Shown in pieces: positions 53,744-62,220 of a stretch of 64,000 bases of DNA (its first letter is position 1; the number at the start of each line of letters is the position of its first letter). The DNA is from Cupriavidus nantongensis (GTDB lineage Bacteria; Pseudomonadota; Gammaproteobacteria; Burkholderiales; Burkholderiaceae). The DNA is taken from assembly GCF_001598055.1 (NCBI RefSeq), contig NZ_CP014844.1, forward strand, positions 2,472,967 through 2,536,966, given 5' to 3'. Under the pieces are notes generated by a model that worked only from the letters and a program-made list of their open reading frames with translations, was not told the DNA's origin and made no database searches. Position numbers and translations under genes: made by a program.

Positions 53744-54206
53744 ATGCCATGGAGTCTGCAACAACGTCGCATCGTACGCGATTCGATGCTTGCCTGCTTA
53801 GTTTGCGCGGTAGTTCTTGGCGCGGGTTATATCTGGCTTCCCCCCGCTCTGTTCGGCCTCGATGGACAGCTTGGTATTGGCGACCGTGTCGCGTTTGCGC
53901 TCAAGGCCGATCTCCCTGTTTTCCTATGGTTAGCAGATTGCGTGAGAGCCGTAAGCAAGGGACGCTTTTTATCGCAAGCCGATATCCAGGGCTCGGCGTT
54001 TTCGCGTCCTAGTCCCGCTATTGAGCTGCGCGTGGCGGTGCTACAGAACTCGCTCGAACAGACCGTACTGGCGGTAGGCGCGCATTTGATTCTTGCGACA
54101 GTGCTGTATGGCGCCGAACTTAGGCTGATGCCGATTCTGGTGAGCTTGTATCTGCTCGGTCGTATCACGTTCGCGGTTGGCTATGCGCGGCATCCTACCG
54201 GTCGGC
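53744..54206 (+). pseudogene. MAPEG-family membrane protein, truncated by IS3
   Basis: From ATG 53744 (GGAG upstream), about 154 native codons are left: MAPEG-like hydrophobic helices and the ELRVAVLQNSLEQTVLAVGAHL motif, with YLLGRITFAVGYARHPTGR near the end. At 54207 the IS3 end begins and adds foreign codons up to 54349. The missing C-terminus holds the last helix. Function in lead resistance, if any, is unknown. Confidence 0.75.
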
Positions 54207-54239
54207 TGAATCGCCCCGGTTTTCGCGGAGGCTGTTTGG

Positions 54240-55193
54240 TTAAAGTAAAACGGCCTCGTCGGCGGTTTTGCCGAGTTGGTTGTAGTAGTTTGCCTCAGCC
54301 TCGGCGGGCGGGATATAGCCGATGGATGAGTGCAGGCGCTTATGGTTGAACCAAGCGACCCATTCCAGTGTTGCCAGTTCGACGGATTCCCTGGTTTTCC
54401 AAGGCGCGCGGCGATGGATCAGCTCGGCCTTGTACAAGCCATTGATCGTCTCGGCCAAGGCGTTGTCGTAACTGTCGCCACGGCTGCCGACCGACGGCTC
54501 GATGCCGGCTTCGGCCAGGCGTTCGCTATAGCGGATGCTGACGTACTGCGATCCCCTATCGGAGTGGTGGGTCAGAGAACCGTCGTTGCCAGGCTGGCGA
54601 GCGTATAGGGCCTGCTCCAGCGCATCGAGCACGAAGTCCGTCGTCATGGATTTGCTCACGCGCCAGCCGACGATGCGCCTGGCGTAGACGTCGACGACGA
54701 AGGCCACGTACAGCCAACCCTGCCATGTCGAGACGTAGGTGAAGTCCGAGACCCAGAGCTGATTGGGACGGTCGGCCCGGAACTGCCGGTTGACGCGATC
54801 CACCGGGCGACTGGCGGCGTCGTCAGCGATGGTCGTTCGCAGCCGCTTGCCGCGCCGCACACCTTGCAGTCCCTGGGCGCGCATCAATCGCTCGACCGTG
54901 CAGCGGGCAACCGTCACGCCCTCGCGGTTCAGTTGCCGCCAGACCTTGTCGGCGCCGTAGACGCGATGGTTCTCCTGCCACACTCGCTGGACTTGCGGCA
55001 TGAGCCGTTCATCACGACGCGCACGGTCGCTGCGCCGTGACGGATCACGCAGCCGTGCGGCATGGCGCCGATAGGCCGACGAGGCAACCTGCAACACCTT
55101 GCAGATCGGCTCGACCCCGTAAACCTCCCGGTGCCGGTCGATGTAGGTGTTTACGACTTCAGCTTGCGGTCGAGCTCCGCCTGCGCGAAAAAA
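54240..55193 (-). CDS. IS3-family transposase OrfB
   Basis: The catalytic subunit, reached from orfA by a programmed -1 frameshift at the T-run 55188-55193 (minus strand CTTTTTTCG). It contains the helix-turn-helix-like [28 protein letters not shown] region and the DDE core: Asp in [11 protein letters not shown], Asp in [12 protein letters not shown] and Glu in [14 protein letters not shown]. It appears intact. Confidence 0.87.
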   Translation of the reverse strand, partial: FFRAGGARPQAEVVNTYIDRHREVYGVEPICKVLQVASSAYRRHAARLRDPSRRSDRARRDERLMPQVQRVWQENHRVYGADKVWRQLNREGVTVARCTVERLMRAQGLQGVRRGKRLRTTIADDAASRPVDRVNRQFRADRPNQLWVSDFTYVSTWQGWLYVAFVVDVYARRIVGWRVSKSMTTDFVLDALEQALYARQPGNDGSLTHHSDRGSQYVSIRYSERLAEAGIEPSVGSRGDSYDNALAETINGLYKAELIHRRAPWKTRESVELATLEWVAWFNHKRLHSSIGYIPPAEAEANYYNQLGKTADEAVLL

Positions 55194-55480
55194 GCGCTGG
55201 CAGTGCGCAGGATGTCGTTGGCGCGGCGCAGCTCTCGGTTCTCCCGCTCCAACTCCTTGATGCGTTCTCGCTCGCTGGTGGTGACGCCTTCGCGCTGTCC
55301 GCTGTCGACTTCGTGGCGCTTGACCCAGGTCAGCAGCGTCTGCGCCGAGCAGCCGATCTTGGGCGCGATGGACTCGACCGCCACCCACAGCGACGGGTAC
55401 TCGCCGCGCGACTCCTGCACCAGGCGCACGGCGCGCTCGCGCACTTCCGGGGAAAACTTGTTTGCGTTGTTCTTGCTCAT
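55151..55480 (-). CDS. IS3-family transposase OrfA
   Basis: A 109-residue helix-turn-helix protein from ATG 55480 ([18 protein letters not shown]). It has the usual [17 protein letters not shown] motif, followed by a leucine-zipper-like coiled coil ([20 protein letters not shown]). Its 3' end overlaps orfB in a different frame, with the slippery T-run used for frameshifting. Confidence 0.87.
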   Translation of the reverse strand: MSKNNANKFSPEVRERAVRLVQESRGEYPSLWVAVESIAPKIGCSAQTLLTWVKRHEVDSGQREGVTTSERERIKELERENRELRRANDILRTASAFFAQAELDRKLKS

Positions 55481-55531
55481 GGCTCGCATTCTCTCAAGAG
55501 TGAGAGCCTCCGCAAAACCCGGGGCGATTCA

Positions 55532-55907
55532 GTTCCTCGTTGCGGCGCTGTTGCAAGTCCTCTCGGAATCCACGCTGCTTGCGCTGGAATTCGTGGGTCA
55601 GCTCGGCCACTTCGTGCTGGCGGCGCTGATGGTCAAGATCTGTGAGCACGGCCGCTTCCTTCTCGAGCTTGTCAGCCAAGGCCCTGGTCTTCCGGTCCAT
55701 GTCCTGCAGTTCACGGTCGCGCGTGGAAAACTCCTGTGCAAGCCTGTTGTGGGCCTGCTTGGCTGGCAACGAGTCCGGCAGAATAAGTTCGGAATTGACT
55801 ACGGCAATGCGCGCTGGCTGCGCTAGCACCGGTCCTACCGCGCACAGCATGGCGGCGGACAGCGCCGCCGCTATCAGAGTTTTCGGATGTGGGGTTGGCG
55901 TTTGCAT
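55532..55907 (-). pseudogene. OmpH/Skp-family periplasmic chaperone, 3' end cut by IS3
   Basis: The start at 55907 gives a signal peptide ([20 protein letters not shown]), then [20 protein letters not shown], and a charged coiled coil typical of Skp/OmpH tentacles. The gene is cut at codon 125 of roughly 160 by the IS3 end. A MerR-type promoter site lies about 250 bases upstream (56159-56189), pointing at this gene. It may have been a metal-induced chaperone. Confidence 0.7.
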
Positions 55908-56158
55908 GAGCGACGGAGCCGTACCTTTTGTGAGTGTATGGCGGTTACCGGTTACTTCTCGGAGTGGCGTTTGGCATGCAGAAATTCATGGGCTCGAGTG
56001 TAGTGAAATCGAAGATGTTGCAGCACATTGGATCGGTCGGCTTGGATCCCGCGCTCGGCAGGTTATAGAGCAGTGCCGAGGCATGCCCCAATGATATGGC
56101 CGGTCGCCTTTAGCCCAGCGCCTCTCATTGGCAGCCTGTCAGCTGATATGTCGGTGCG

Positions 56159-56189
56159 ATTTGACACCATGTAGTGGCTACAGGGTCAA
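56159..56189 (-). promoter_or_regulatory. MerR-type (CadR/PbrR-like) promoter facing the ompH gene
   Basis: On the minus strand, TTGACC (56189-56184), then 19 bases with the dyad CTGTAG-CCA-CTACAT, then TCAAAT (56164-56159). The -35 and dyad fit well; the -10 is weak. It lies in a 680-base gene-poor gap (55908-56587). Confidence 0.6.
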
Positions 56190-56281
56190 GACAAGGCTGC
56201 ACGCATATATGCCGCCTGCTACGAACAAAGCACCCGCGCCGCACTTCAGGAGAAAAGTTCGGCAAACGCGTAGCGTTTTCC

Positions 56282-56312
56282 TTGACCCTATGGCAGCTAC
56301 ACAGTGCTAGAT
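56282..56312 (+). promoter_or_regulatory. MerR-type promoter of a decayed pbr copy
   Basis: TTGACC (56282-56287), a 19-base spacer CTATGGCAGCTACACAGTG, then CTAGAT (56307-56312). It precedes the degraded PAP2/MAPEG stretch at 56344, just as the promoter at 52818 precedes the intact genes. Confidence 0.55.
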
Positions 56313-56343
56313 GAAGCACTAGAAGGGGCTAGCCCAAACTGGC

Positions 56344-56600
56344 GTGGACCTTGTTGGCTGGTCGCGTCTGGTCGCAGGCATGCATTTCCCGGCAGACGTT
56401 TTGGCGGCTTGGGAGGCGCACTTGGGAGTCTGTGCCTTTCTGCGGGGCTATGGCAGAGGCTGCCTTGCGCGTCGGGAACGCTTCCGCCTGCGCTGTTTGG
56501 GGTGGCGCACATGCCGCTTAGCGCCGGCGACAGGAAAGCGTTCGCTGAAGGCGGATCTGCCTGTAGTCCTTCGTGGGATCCGCGTCCCTACTCTTCTCCC
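56344..56600 (+). pseudogene. decayed second copy of the PAP2-MAPEG segment
   Basis: The sequence encodes VGWSRLVAGMHFPADVLAAW, clearly the PAP2 C-terminal motif seen at 53125-53697, and continues within 60 bases into LPPALFG- and LKADLP-like words from the MAPEG gene's start. Frames are broken and the copy is shortened. It is a leftover of a duplicated pbr segment. Confidence 0.65.
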
Positions 56601-57013
56601 AACAGCTGTGGTGTCTGATGGGCTGTTTTCGTAAGGCCCTCCAGAATGCCGCAGTCCTTGGCCTCTCGCGACAGACCGCATTGACTGCGCAATTGCTTCA
56701 GGTCACGTTCCAATGCCATCAACTCTTGTATGCGGCGCGCCACGTGTCGAATGTGGCCTTCTAGCAGGACGTTGACCTCTCCACAGTCCTCGTGGGGCGC
56801 ATCCTTGAGACGCAGCAAGGACCGAATCTCGTTCAGGGTCATGTCCAACGAGCGGCAATGGCGGATGAACGCCAACCGCTCAAGGTGCTGGGAAGCGTAG
56901 AGTCGGTAGTTTCCAGAGGAACGAGCCGGCGCCGGCAGTAAGCCTTCATGCTCGTAGAAGCGAATAGTCTCCACCGTGGTGCCGGCGGTTTGAGCAAGTT
57001 TGCCGATCTTCAT
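56588..57013 (-). CDS. cadR: MerR-family Cd(II)/Pb(II)-responsive regulator
   Basis: A 141-residue MerR protein. The N-terminal winged helix (MKIGKLAQTAGTTVETIRFYEHEGLL) is followed by a dimerisation helix and metal-binding cysteines Cys77 (HEDCGEVN), Cys112 and Cys121 (QCGLSREAKDCGILEGL), the spacing of the CadR/PbrR group. It activates promoters with a 19-bp spacer, of which at least five are nearby. It overlaps the AraC gene by 4 bases at its start. Confidence 0.9.
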   Translation of the reverse strand: MKIGKLAQTAGTTVETIRFYEHEGLLPAPARSSGNYRLYASQHLERLAFIRHCRSLDMTLNEIRSLLRLKDAPHEDCGEVNVLLEGHIRHVARRIQELMALERDLKQLRSQCGLSREAKDCGILEGLTKTAHQTPQLLGEE

Positions 57014-57873
57014 GCTTTTCCCCTTTGTTGGGCTCCTGTCTGACGCCCTCCATGCCGGATGGTGTCGACAAATTCAAGTCCGTGCAGTGTGAATGGAGGT
57101 TTGGACTGTGCCGTACAGACAATCCGAGCGCCACGCAGCGGCGCTGGCCGGACTCCGAATGTGGACACGAAGGTGCGCGTCAGGTGCGCGCTGTCGGCGA
57201 AGCCGGCGAGATGAGCAGCCTCGGTGAGCGTACAACCATCGGAGAGGGTGCGCACCGCACGCTGCAGGCGCAACCAACGCACGTACGCCCGGAACGACAG
57301 TCCGCTCGCCTCCGCGAACCAATGCATGAAACGGGAGGACGACAGGCCTACGGCGTCGGCGGCATGTGCGACATGCACGGGTCCCTCCAGCGACGTTTCC
57401 AGCCACTGGAGGACCGCAGCCCAACGCGAAGCCTCCGTGGCAGGTTGTGACACATTCGCTGTTTCAGACGGCATTGCGCCTCGCAGCCAGCGGTCCAGCT
57501 CATGTTCCAGCATATCCGCCTGCACGGGGCTCGGCGCCATCGTGGCTGCGGGCCGACGGCCAGTAGGGCAAACGCTGTGCATGGTCGGGTCGAGAAACAC
57601 CATGCGCACCGGGCCGGCCGCTACGAGACGATGCGGCACCCCGGCCGCAAGAAAATGTCCCGGGGCCTGCAATCCGCCCCAGGCCCCTTCGAGGAGCAAC
57701 ATCCCCTGTTTGCTCCATGCCAACTGAGCTGCTTGATGTCGGTGCAACCGACCGGCCTCTATCGGTCCGATGTAAATGGCCCAGCCGCGGCCGATGGTCA
57801 GCAGCGGCTGCCTGTCGGATGCTTCGTGTTCATCCGCGGGCTGGGCGTGCCTGCATTCTGCCGAAGAGCTCAT
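57010..57873 (-). CDS. AraC-family transcriptional regulator
   Basis: A 287-residue AraC protein with a cupin-like N-terminal sensor domain (GRLHRHQAAQLAWSKQGMLLLEGAW, APGHFLAAGVPHRL) and C-terminal helix-turn-helix pair (VGLSSSRFMHWFAEASG, AAHLAGFADSAHLTRTFVSTFG). It overlaps lspA by 44 bases and cadR by 4, so it belongs to the cadA operon. A second regulator inside a metal operon is unusual; its effector is unknown. Confidence 0.85.
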   Translation of the reverse strand: MSSSAECRHAQPADEHEASDRQPLLTIGRGWAIYIGPIEAGRLHRHQAAQLAWSKQGMLLLEGAWGGLQAPGHFLAAGVPHRLVAAGPVRMVFLDPTMHSVCPTGRRPAATMAPSPVQADMLEHELDRWLRGAMPSETANVSQPATEASRWAAVLQWLETSLEGPVHVAHAADAVGLSSSRFMHWFAEASGLSFRAYVRWLRLQRAVRTLSDGCTLTEAAHLAGFADSAHLTRTFVSTFGVRPAPLRGARIVCTAQSKPPFTLHGLEFVDTIRHGGRQTGAQQRGKA

Positions 57874-58324
57874 GGAACACGATCAAGGCAGCACCGAGTG
57901 TGATGCCGATGTCAGCCACATTGAAGGCCGGCCAATGGTACGAACCCCAATGAAGATCGATCCAGTCGACCACCGCTCCGCGTGCGACCCGGTCGATCAT
58001 ATTGGCCAACGCGCCGCCCAAGATCAGTCCGTAGCTGATCCGCTCGGTATCGGTGGTACCAGTACGCCGAATCATGTACACAAGGAACGCGGAGGCCGCC
58101 AAGGCAATTCCAATGAAAAAATATCGCTGCCAGCCCCCCGCGCCGTGCAGAAAACTGAAGGCGGCACCTCGGTTCAGCACATGCACGACGTTGAGGACGG
58201 GCAGCCAGTCGAGGCTTGCACCGTAGTCGACCCAGGCCACGATGGCTACTTTCGTCCCGATATCCATCGCCACGATAAGGGCCGCCAATACGAAACCCAG
58301 GCCAATGCTGCGATCAGCCCGCAT
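57830..58324 (-). CDS. lspA: signal peptidase II (LspA/PbrC-like)
   Basis: A 164-residue membrane aspartic peptidase. Conserved motifs include VLNRGAAFSFL, GGALANMIDRV and FNVADIGITLGA, with the two catalytic aspartates in the last two. It processes lipoprotein signal peptides. Copies of this gene travel with lead/cadmium resistance as pbrC. The start (58324) overlaps the end of cadA by 11 bases. Confidence 0.92.
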   Translation of the reverse strand: MRADRSIGLGFVLAALIVAMDIGTKVAIVAWVDYGASLDWLPVLNVVHVLNRGAAFSFLHGAGGWQRYFFIGIALAASAFLVYMIRRTGTTDTERISYGLILGGALANMIDRVARGAVVDWIDLHWGSYHWPAFNVADIGITLGAALIVFHELFGRMQARPARG

Positions 58325-61300
58325 GGTGGTCACTCTCAGTGGAGGGGCTGGTCCCCAGCAGGCGCAGTCCGTTGAACACCACGGCCAGGCTTGCGCCCAT
58401 GTCGGCAAGAATCGCGAGCCACAGGCTGGCATGGCCGGTGAAGGCCAGCACCATGAAGACCGCCTTGGTACCGATCGCGAAGGCGATGTTTGCCTTCAGC
58501 ACGCCACCCACCCGGCGCGACAGCTTGATGAACTCAGGCAGCTTGCGCAGGTCGTCCTGCATCAGCGCCACGTCGGCGGTCTCGATCGCGGTGTCGGTGC
58601 CAGCAGCGCCCATCGCAAAGCCGATGTTCGATTTGGCCAGCGCGGGCGCATCGTTGACGCCATCCCCGACCATGCCTACCGGCGCCTTCGCGCCAAGCTC
58701 TGCGATCGCAGCCAACTTGTCGTGCGGCAGCAGGTCGCCGCGCGCGTCGGTGATGCCCACCTGGGCGGCCACCGCTTCCGCGGTCTTGCGGTTGTCGCCG
58801 GTAAGCATCACCGGCTCTACGCCCAACTGCTTGAGCGCCGCTACCGCACGCTTGCTGCTGTCCCGGACCGTGTCGGCAACTGCCAGGACACCCAGTGCCT
58901 GCTTATCGGTGGCAAGCACCACTGCTGTCTTGGCCTGCGCTTCCAGGCTCTCCAGCAGCTTGCGGACCTGCTCGCTGGCCACGCCAAGCTCATTTGCCAG
59001 GCGGTGGTTGCCGACGTAGTAGGTCTGGCCGTCGATGTCGCCCTTGACGCCACGGCCAGCCAGAGCCTCGAAGCGTTGCACTGAGGCGTGCGGCTTGTCG
59101 CCGTAGGCGTTGACGATAGCTGTGGCCACTGGATGTTCGGACAACGCATCCAGGCTGGCGGCAATGCGCAGCACTTCCGTCTCCGAGAGCGCGCCCGTCG
59201 GTACCGTATCGGTCAGCGCCGGGCGGCCGTGCGTAAGGGTGCCAGTCTTGTCCAGTGCCACCGCGCGCAGCAGACGCCCTTGCTCCAGGTACAGGCCACC
59301 CTTGACGAGGATGCCACGCCGCGCGGCCGCAGCCAGGCCGCTGACGACCGTCACCGGTGTCGAGATCACCAGGGCGCAGGGACAAGCAATCACCAGCATC
59401 ACCAGCGCCTTGTAGACCCATTCGAACCAAGGCGCCCCAAAGAACAGCGGCGGGATCACGGCAATGGCGATCGCCAGCGCAAAGACAGAGGGGGTATAGA
59501 CGCTCGCGAAACGATCAACGAAACGCTGCGTCGGCGCGCGCTGGCCTTGGGCTTCCTGGACCGAGCGCGCGATACGGTCGAGCGTGGTCTCTCCCTTGCG
59601 CGAGTGCACTTCGAATTCCAATGTGCCGCGCTCATTGATCGTGCCCGCGAACACCGTGTCGCCGGGGTTCTTTTCCACGGGCATGCTTTCGCCGGTGATG
59701 GGCGCCTGGTTGATGGCTGATGCGCCCGACACCACGACCCCATCCAAGGCGATACGTTCGCCGGGACGAACGCGCACGACGGCTCCAAGCGGCACTGTCT
59801 CGGCCTTGACCTCTTGCCAGCGACCGTCGTCCTGGCGGACGAGTGCGGTTTCCGGCGCCAGGTCCATCAGCTTGCGAATCGCGTTGCGCGCCCGGTCCAG
59901 GCTTAGCGCTTCGATCATCTCCGCGATGGCGAACAGCCAGATCACCACGGCGGCTTCCGGCCACTGGCCGATCAAAGCGGCACCGATGACGGCAATCGTC
60001 ATCAGGAGGTTCATGTTCAGTGACAGCGTGCGCAGCGCGATCCAGCCTTTCTTCAGGGTCTCGATACCGCCCAACGCAATGGCCGCCAGCGACGCGGCCA
60101 CCACCGGCCATGCCGATTCACCCATCCCGGCGAATGTGAGGACTTCCGCGCCAACCGCCAGCACGCCGGCGGCCCCCATGCGCAGCCACTCCGCCTTCGA
60201 AATGCCGGTGCCAAAGTCCCTCGTGACTGCGGGGGCAGGCCGACTATGGTCGCGCAGCACCGGCTGCATGCCAAGTCGCTCAATGGCCGCTGTGATTGGC
60301 ACCTCGTCCTTCAGCGAATGGCTGACGGTCAGGGTCCGGCTCATCAGGTTGAACTGCAGGCTGCTGACACCCGGCATGCCTTCCAACGCCTTGCGCAGCA
60401 GCGCCTCTTCGGTCGGGCAGTCCATCTTTTCGATCAAGTAGGTGGCTCGTCCCTTGGAACTTGCCCCTGCCTCGCGCTCGACCGTGGCATGCATGCCGAT
60501 CTCGCGCAGTGCGCCGAGGACCGGTGCCGGATCGGGCAGGCGGTGTTGCACCTCCAGTCGGCGATTCATCAGGTCGAAGTCGAGGCGTTCGATGCCCTCC
60601 ACCTTGCCTAGGCGCTTGCGGATCAAAGCTTCCTCGGTGGGGCAGTCCATGTTTGTGATCAGGAACTGCGTGGTATTGCCCGTGGCTGCAGGGACGAAGG
60701 AGACGGGGGGCGTGCCGCAGGGACCGCAGGCAGTCTCCGTTGTCGCTGCGCAATTCGCGCCCGGAGGAGTTGTGTCTTCGCCCAGCCTTGCCTGCATGCC
60801 GATCGATTGCAACGCCGTCAGCAGGGGTTCCACCGAGGACAAGGTGTGGACGACAGACAGCTGGCGTGCGGGTAGGTCGAACTCGAGCGACCGGACGCCG
60901 GCCAACGGCTCCAGCCGCGCGCGGATCGCCGCCTCTTCGGAGCGGCAATCCATGTTTGGAATCGTGAATGTGTCTTTTGACTCTTCTAACGCAGCGCTCT
61001 GGCTGCCGGCGCAGGATCCAGCGCACGCGGATCCGCAAGCGGCGTTGCCCGCGGCTTCGCCGTCGTCCTCCATCGATGCTTGCATGCCGATCTCATGGAG
61101 GGCCTCCAGCAACGGCCCCGGGTTCGGTAGCCCATGCCGGACGGTGAGGCGGCGCTGGGGAAGGTCGAACGAAAGGGACTCTACCGCTGGCAATTTGGCA
61201 AGCCGTGCACGGATTGCCGCTTCTTCGTTGCGGCAATCCATGTTGGGAATGCGGAAGACGGATGTCGCGCCGTTCAGGTCCTCCGCCTTCTTCCTTTCTT

Positions 61301-61349
61301 GAGTTGATCTCGCATCACTTTCGGCATGGGCTTGGTCGAGTTTCATCAT
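58314..61349 (-). CDS. cadA: P1B-type Zn/Cd/Pb-exporting ATPase with four N-terminal HMA domains
   Basis: A 1011-residue P-type ATPase. Four ferredoxin-like heavy-metal domains are seen, each with MDC(R/P)xEE rather than CxxC (Cys39, Cys135, Cys236, Cys311), plus Cys-rich linkers (CGSACAGSCAG). The core has the transport motif CPC (656-658), phosphorylation site DKTGT (Asp700), TGES, SEHPVA and GDGVNDAPAL. It pumps Zn(II), Cd(II) or Pb(II) from cytoplasm to periplasm. It heads the cadA-lspA-araC-cadR operon under a MerR-type promoter. Confidence 0.93.
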   Translation of the reverse strand: MMKLDQAHAESDARSTQERKKAEDLNGATSVFRIPNMDCRNEEAAIRARLAKLPAVESLSFDLPQRRLTVRHGLPNPGPLLEALHEIGMQASMEDDGEAAGNAACGSACAGSCAGSQSAALEESKDTFTIPNMDCRSEEAAIRARLEPLAGVRSLEFDLPARQLSVVHTLSSVEPLLTALQSIGMQARLGEDTTPPGANCAATTETACGPCGTPPVSFVPAATGNTTQFLITNMDCPTEEALIRKRLGKVEGIERLDFDLMNRRLEVQHRLPDPAPVLGALREIGMHATVEREAGASSKGRATYLIEKMDCPTEEALLRKALEGMPGVSSLQFNLMSRTLTVSHSLKDEVPITAAIERLGMQPVLRDHSRPAPAVTRDFGTGISKAEWLRMGAAGVLAVGAEVLTFAGMGESAWPVVAASLAAIALGGIETLKKGWIALRTLSLNMNLLMTIAVIGAALIGQWPEAAVVIWLFAIAEMIEALSLDRARNAIRKLMDLAPETALVRQDDGRWQEVKAETVPLGAVVRVRPGERIALDGVVVSGASAINQAPITGESMPVEKNPGDTVFAGTINERGTLEFEVHSRKGETTLDRIARSVQEAQGQRAPTQRFVDRFASVYTPSVFALAIAIAVIPPLFFGAPWFEWVYKALVMLVIACPCALVISTPVTVVSGLAAAARRGILVKGGLYLEQGRLLRAVALDKTGTLTHGRPALTDTVPTGALSETEVLRIAASLDALSEHPVATAIVNAYGDKPHASVQRFEALAGRGVKGDIDGQTYYVGNHRLANELGVASEQVRKLLESLEAQAKTAVVLATDKQALGVLAVADTVRDSSKRAVAALKQLGVEPVMLTGDNRKTAEAVAAQVGITDARGDLLPHDKLAAIAELGAKAPVGMVGDGVNDAPALAKSNIGFAMGAAGTDTAIETADVALMQDDLRKLPEFIKLSRRVGGVLKANIAFAIGTKAVFMVLAFTGHASLWLAILADMGASLAVVFNGLRLLGTSPSTESDHHAG

Positions 61350-61373
61350 TCGCCTCTTTCTGTATATGTCAGA

Positions 61374-61404
61374 ATTTCACACCCTAAAGTAGATACAGAG
61401 TCAA
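61374..61404 (-). promoter_or_regulatory. CadR/PbrR-type promoter of cadA
   Basis: On the minus strand, TTGACT (61404-61399), a 19-base spacer CTGTATCTACTTTAGGGTG, then TGAAAT (61379-61374). It is 25 bases upstream of the cadA ATG and is a standard MerR-controlled promoter. Confidence 0.82.
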
Positions 61405-61427
61405 GGGCTCTGCCTCCTGGTCGGAGG

Positions 61428-62060
61428 TTAAGTTGCCTCGGAACGGGCCTTTTCCTCATGTTCTGTCGCGTCAACCAGGATTTCACGACCTCCGTTAGCG
61501 GCGATCGCAGATACCACCAGACCCAGAACCAGGTCTGGCAGGTTGGAGCCCGACCACATCACGAGCGCTCCGGACAACACAATGGCCAGATTCACAATCG
61601 AGTCGTTGCTGGTGAATATGGCGGAAGCCTTGAAGTTGACGTCTTCCCCGCGGTGGCGTTTCAGTAAGCGCAAGCAAATAATGTTCAGCGCCGCATTGAT
61701 CGCTGCCATGACCATCATCGCCGGCCCCAATGGCGCCTCGCCGCCAAAGAACCGGCGCAGGACTTCCACGCATAGCATCAGGGCCAGCCCAATCAAAAGC
61801 CACCCCGATAGCCGCGCTGCCCGCACCTTGATGGCTCGCGATCGGCCGACGGCGTACAGGCTGACGCCATACACCAACGCGTCGGCAAGGTTGTCCAGAG
61901 CCGCACCAAGCACCGCCGTGGACGCCGCCCAAAGGCCCACGCCCATACCTGCCAGACATTGGCTGACATTAATCAGTAGTACCAGCCACAGAATCCGGCG
62001 GTCGGCCGCCTGACTCGCGTCGAGGTCAAGGCGTTCTTTGTCGGGGAAGTGGTCGTTCAT
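61428..62060 (-). CDS. short CDF-family cation transporter
   Basis: A 210-residue protein with about six membrane helices. AALDNLADALVYGVSLYAVG and FTSNDSIVNLAIVLSGALVM correspond to CDF helices II and V with metal-site Asp residues; the usual cytoplasmic C-terminal domain is absent. It probably exports Zn, Cd or a related divalent metal. Its own MerR-type promoter (62106-62136) places it in the same regulon as cadA. Confidence 0.83.
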   Translation of the reverse strand: MNDHFPDKERLDLDASQAADRRILWLVLLINVSQCLAGMGVGLWAASTAVLGAALDNLADALVYGVSLYAVGRSRAIKVRAARLSGWLLIGLALMLCVEVLRRFFGGEAPLGPAMMVMAAINAALNIICLRLLKRHRGEDVNFKASAIFTSNDSIVNLAIVLSGALVMWSGSNLPDLVLGLVVSAIAANGGREILVDATEHEEKARSEAT

Positions 62061-62105
62061 GCAACTCCTTTGTTAACCCGCCTGTTTCCACAGAAGATCT
62101 GAGTA

Positions 62106-62136
62106 ATTTCACACCCCGTACCTGCTATAGAGTCAA
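62106..62136 (-). promoter_or_regulatory. CadR/PbrR-type promoter of the CDF gene
   Basis: On the minus strand, TTGACT (62136-62131), a 19-base spacer CTATAGCAGGTACGGGGTG, then TGAAAT (62111-62106), 46 bases before the CDF start. It shares CTnTA...GGGTG with the cadA site. Confidence 0.8.
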
Positions 62137-62220
62137 GACGTCGCCCGCACACAGCATGTTTATTCAAGCTAGCTGTCTGTCGCTTGGAGAAACTGGAGGA
62201 AATTGAACTCTGGAGTCGCA

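Larger units (their letters stand above)
54207..55531 (-). mobile_element. IS3-family insertion sequence
   Basis: Inverted ends begin TGAATCGCCCCGG at 54207 and, on the other strand, TGAATCGCCCCGGG at 55531, giving 1325 bases with orfA and orfB on the minus strand. No matching target duplication flanks it: the left side is the MAPEG gene and the right side is an unrelated ompH gene, so the copy marks a deletion or recombination junction. Confidence 0.85.

Noticed and set aside
54207..54349. C-terminal extension of the MAPEG protein
   Set aside because: These codons lie in the IS3 end and are not native to the gene.
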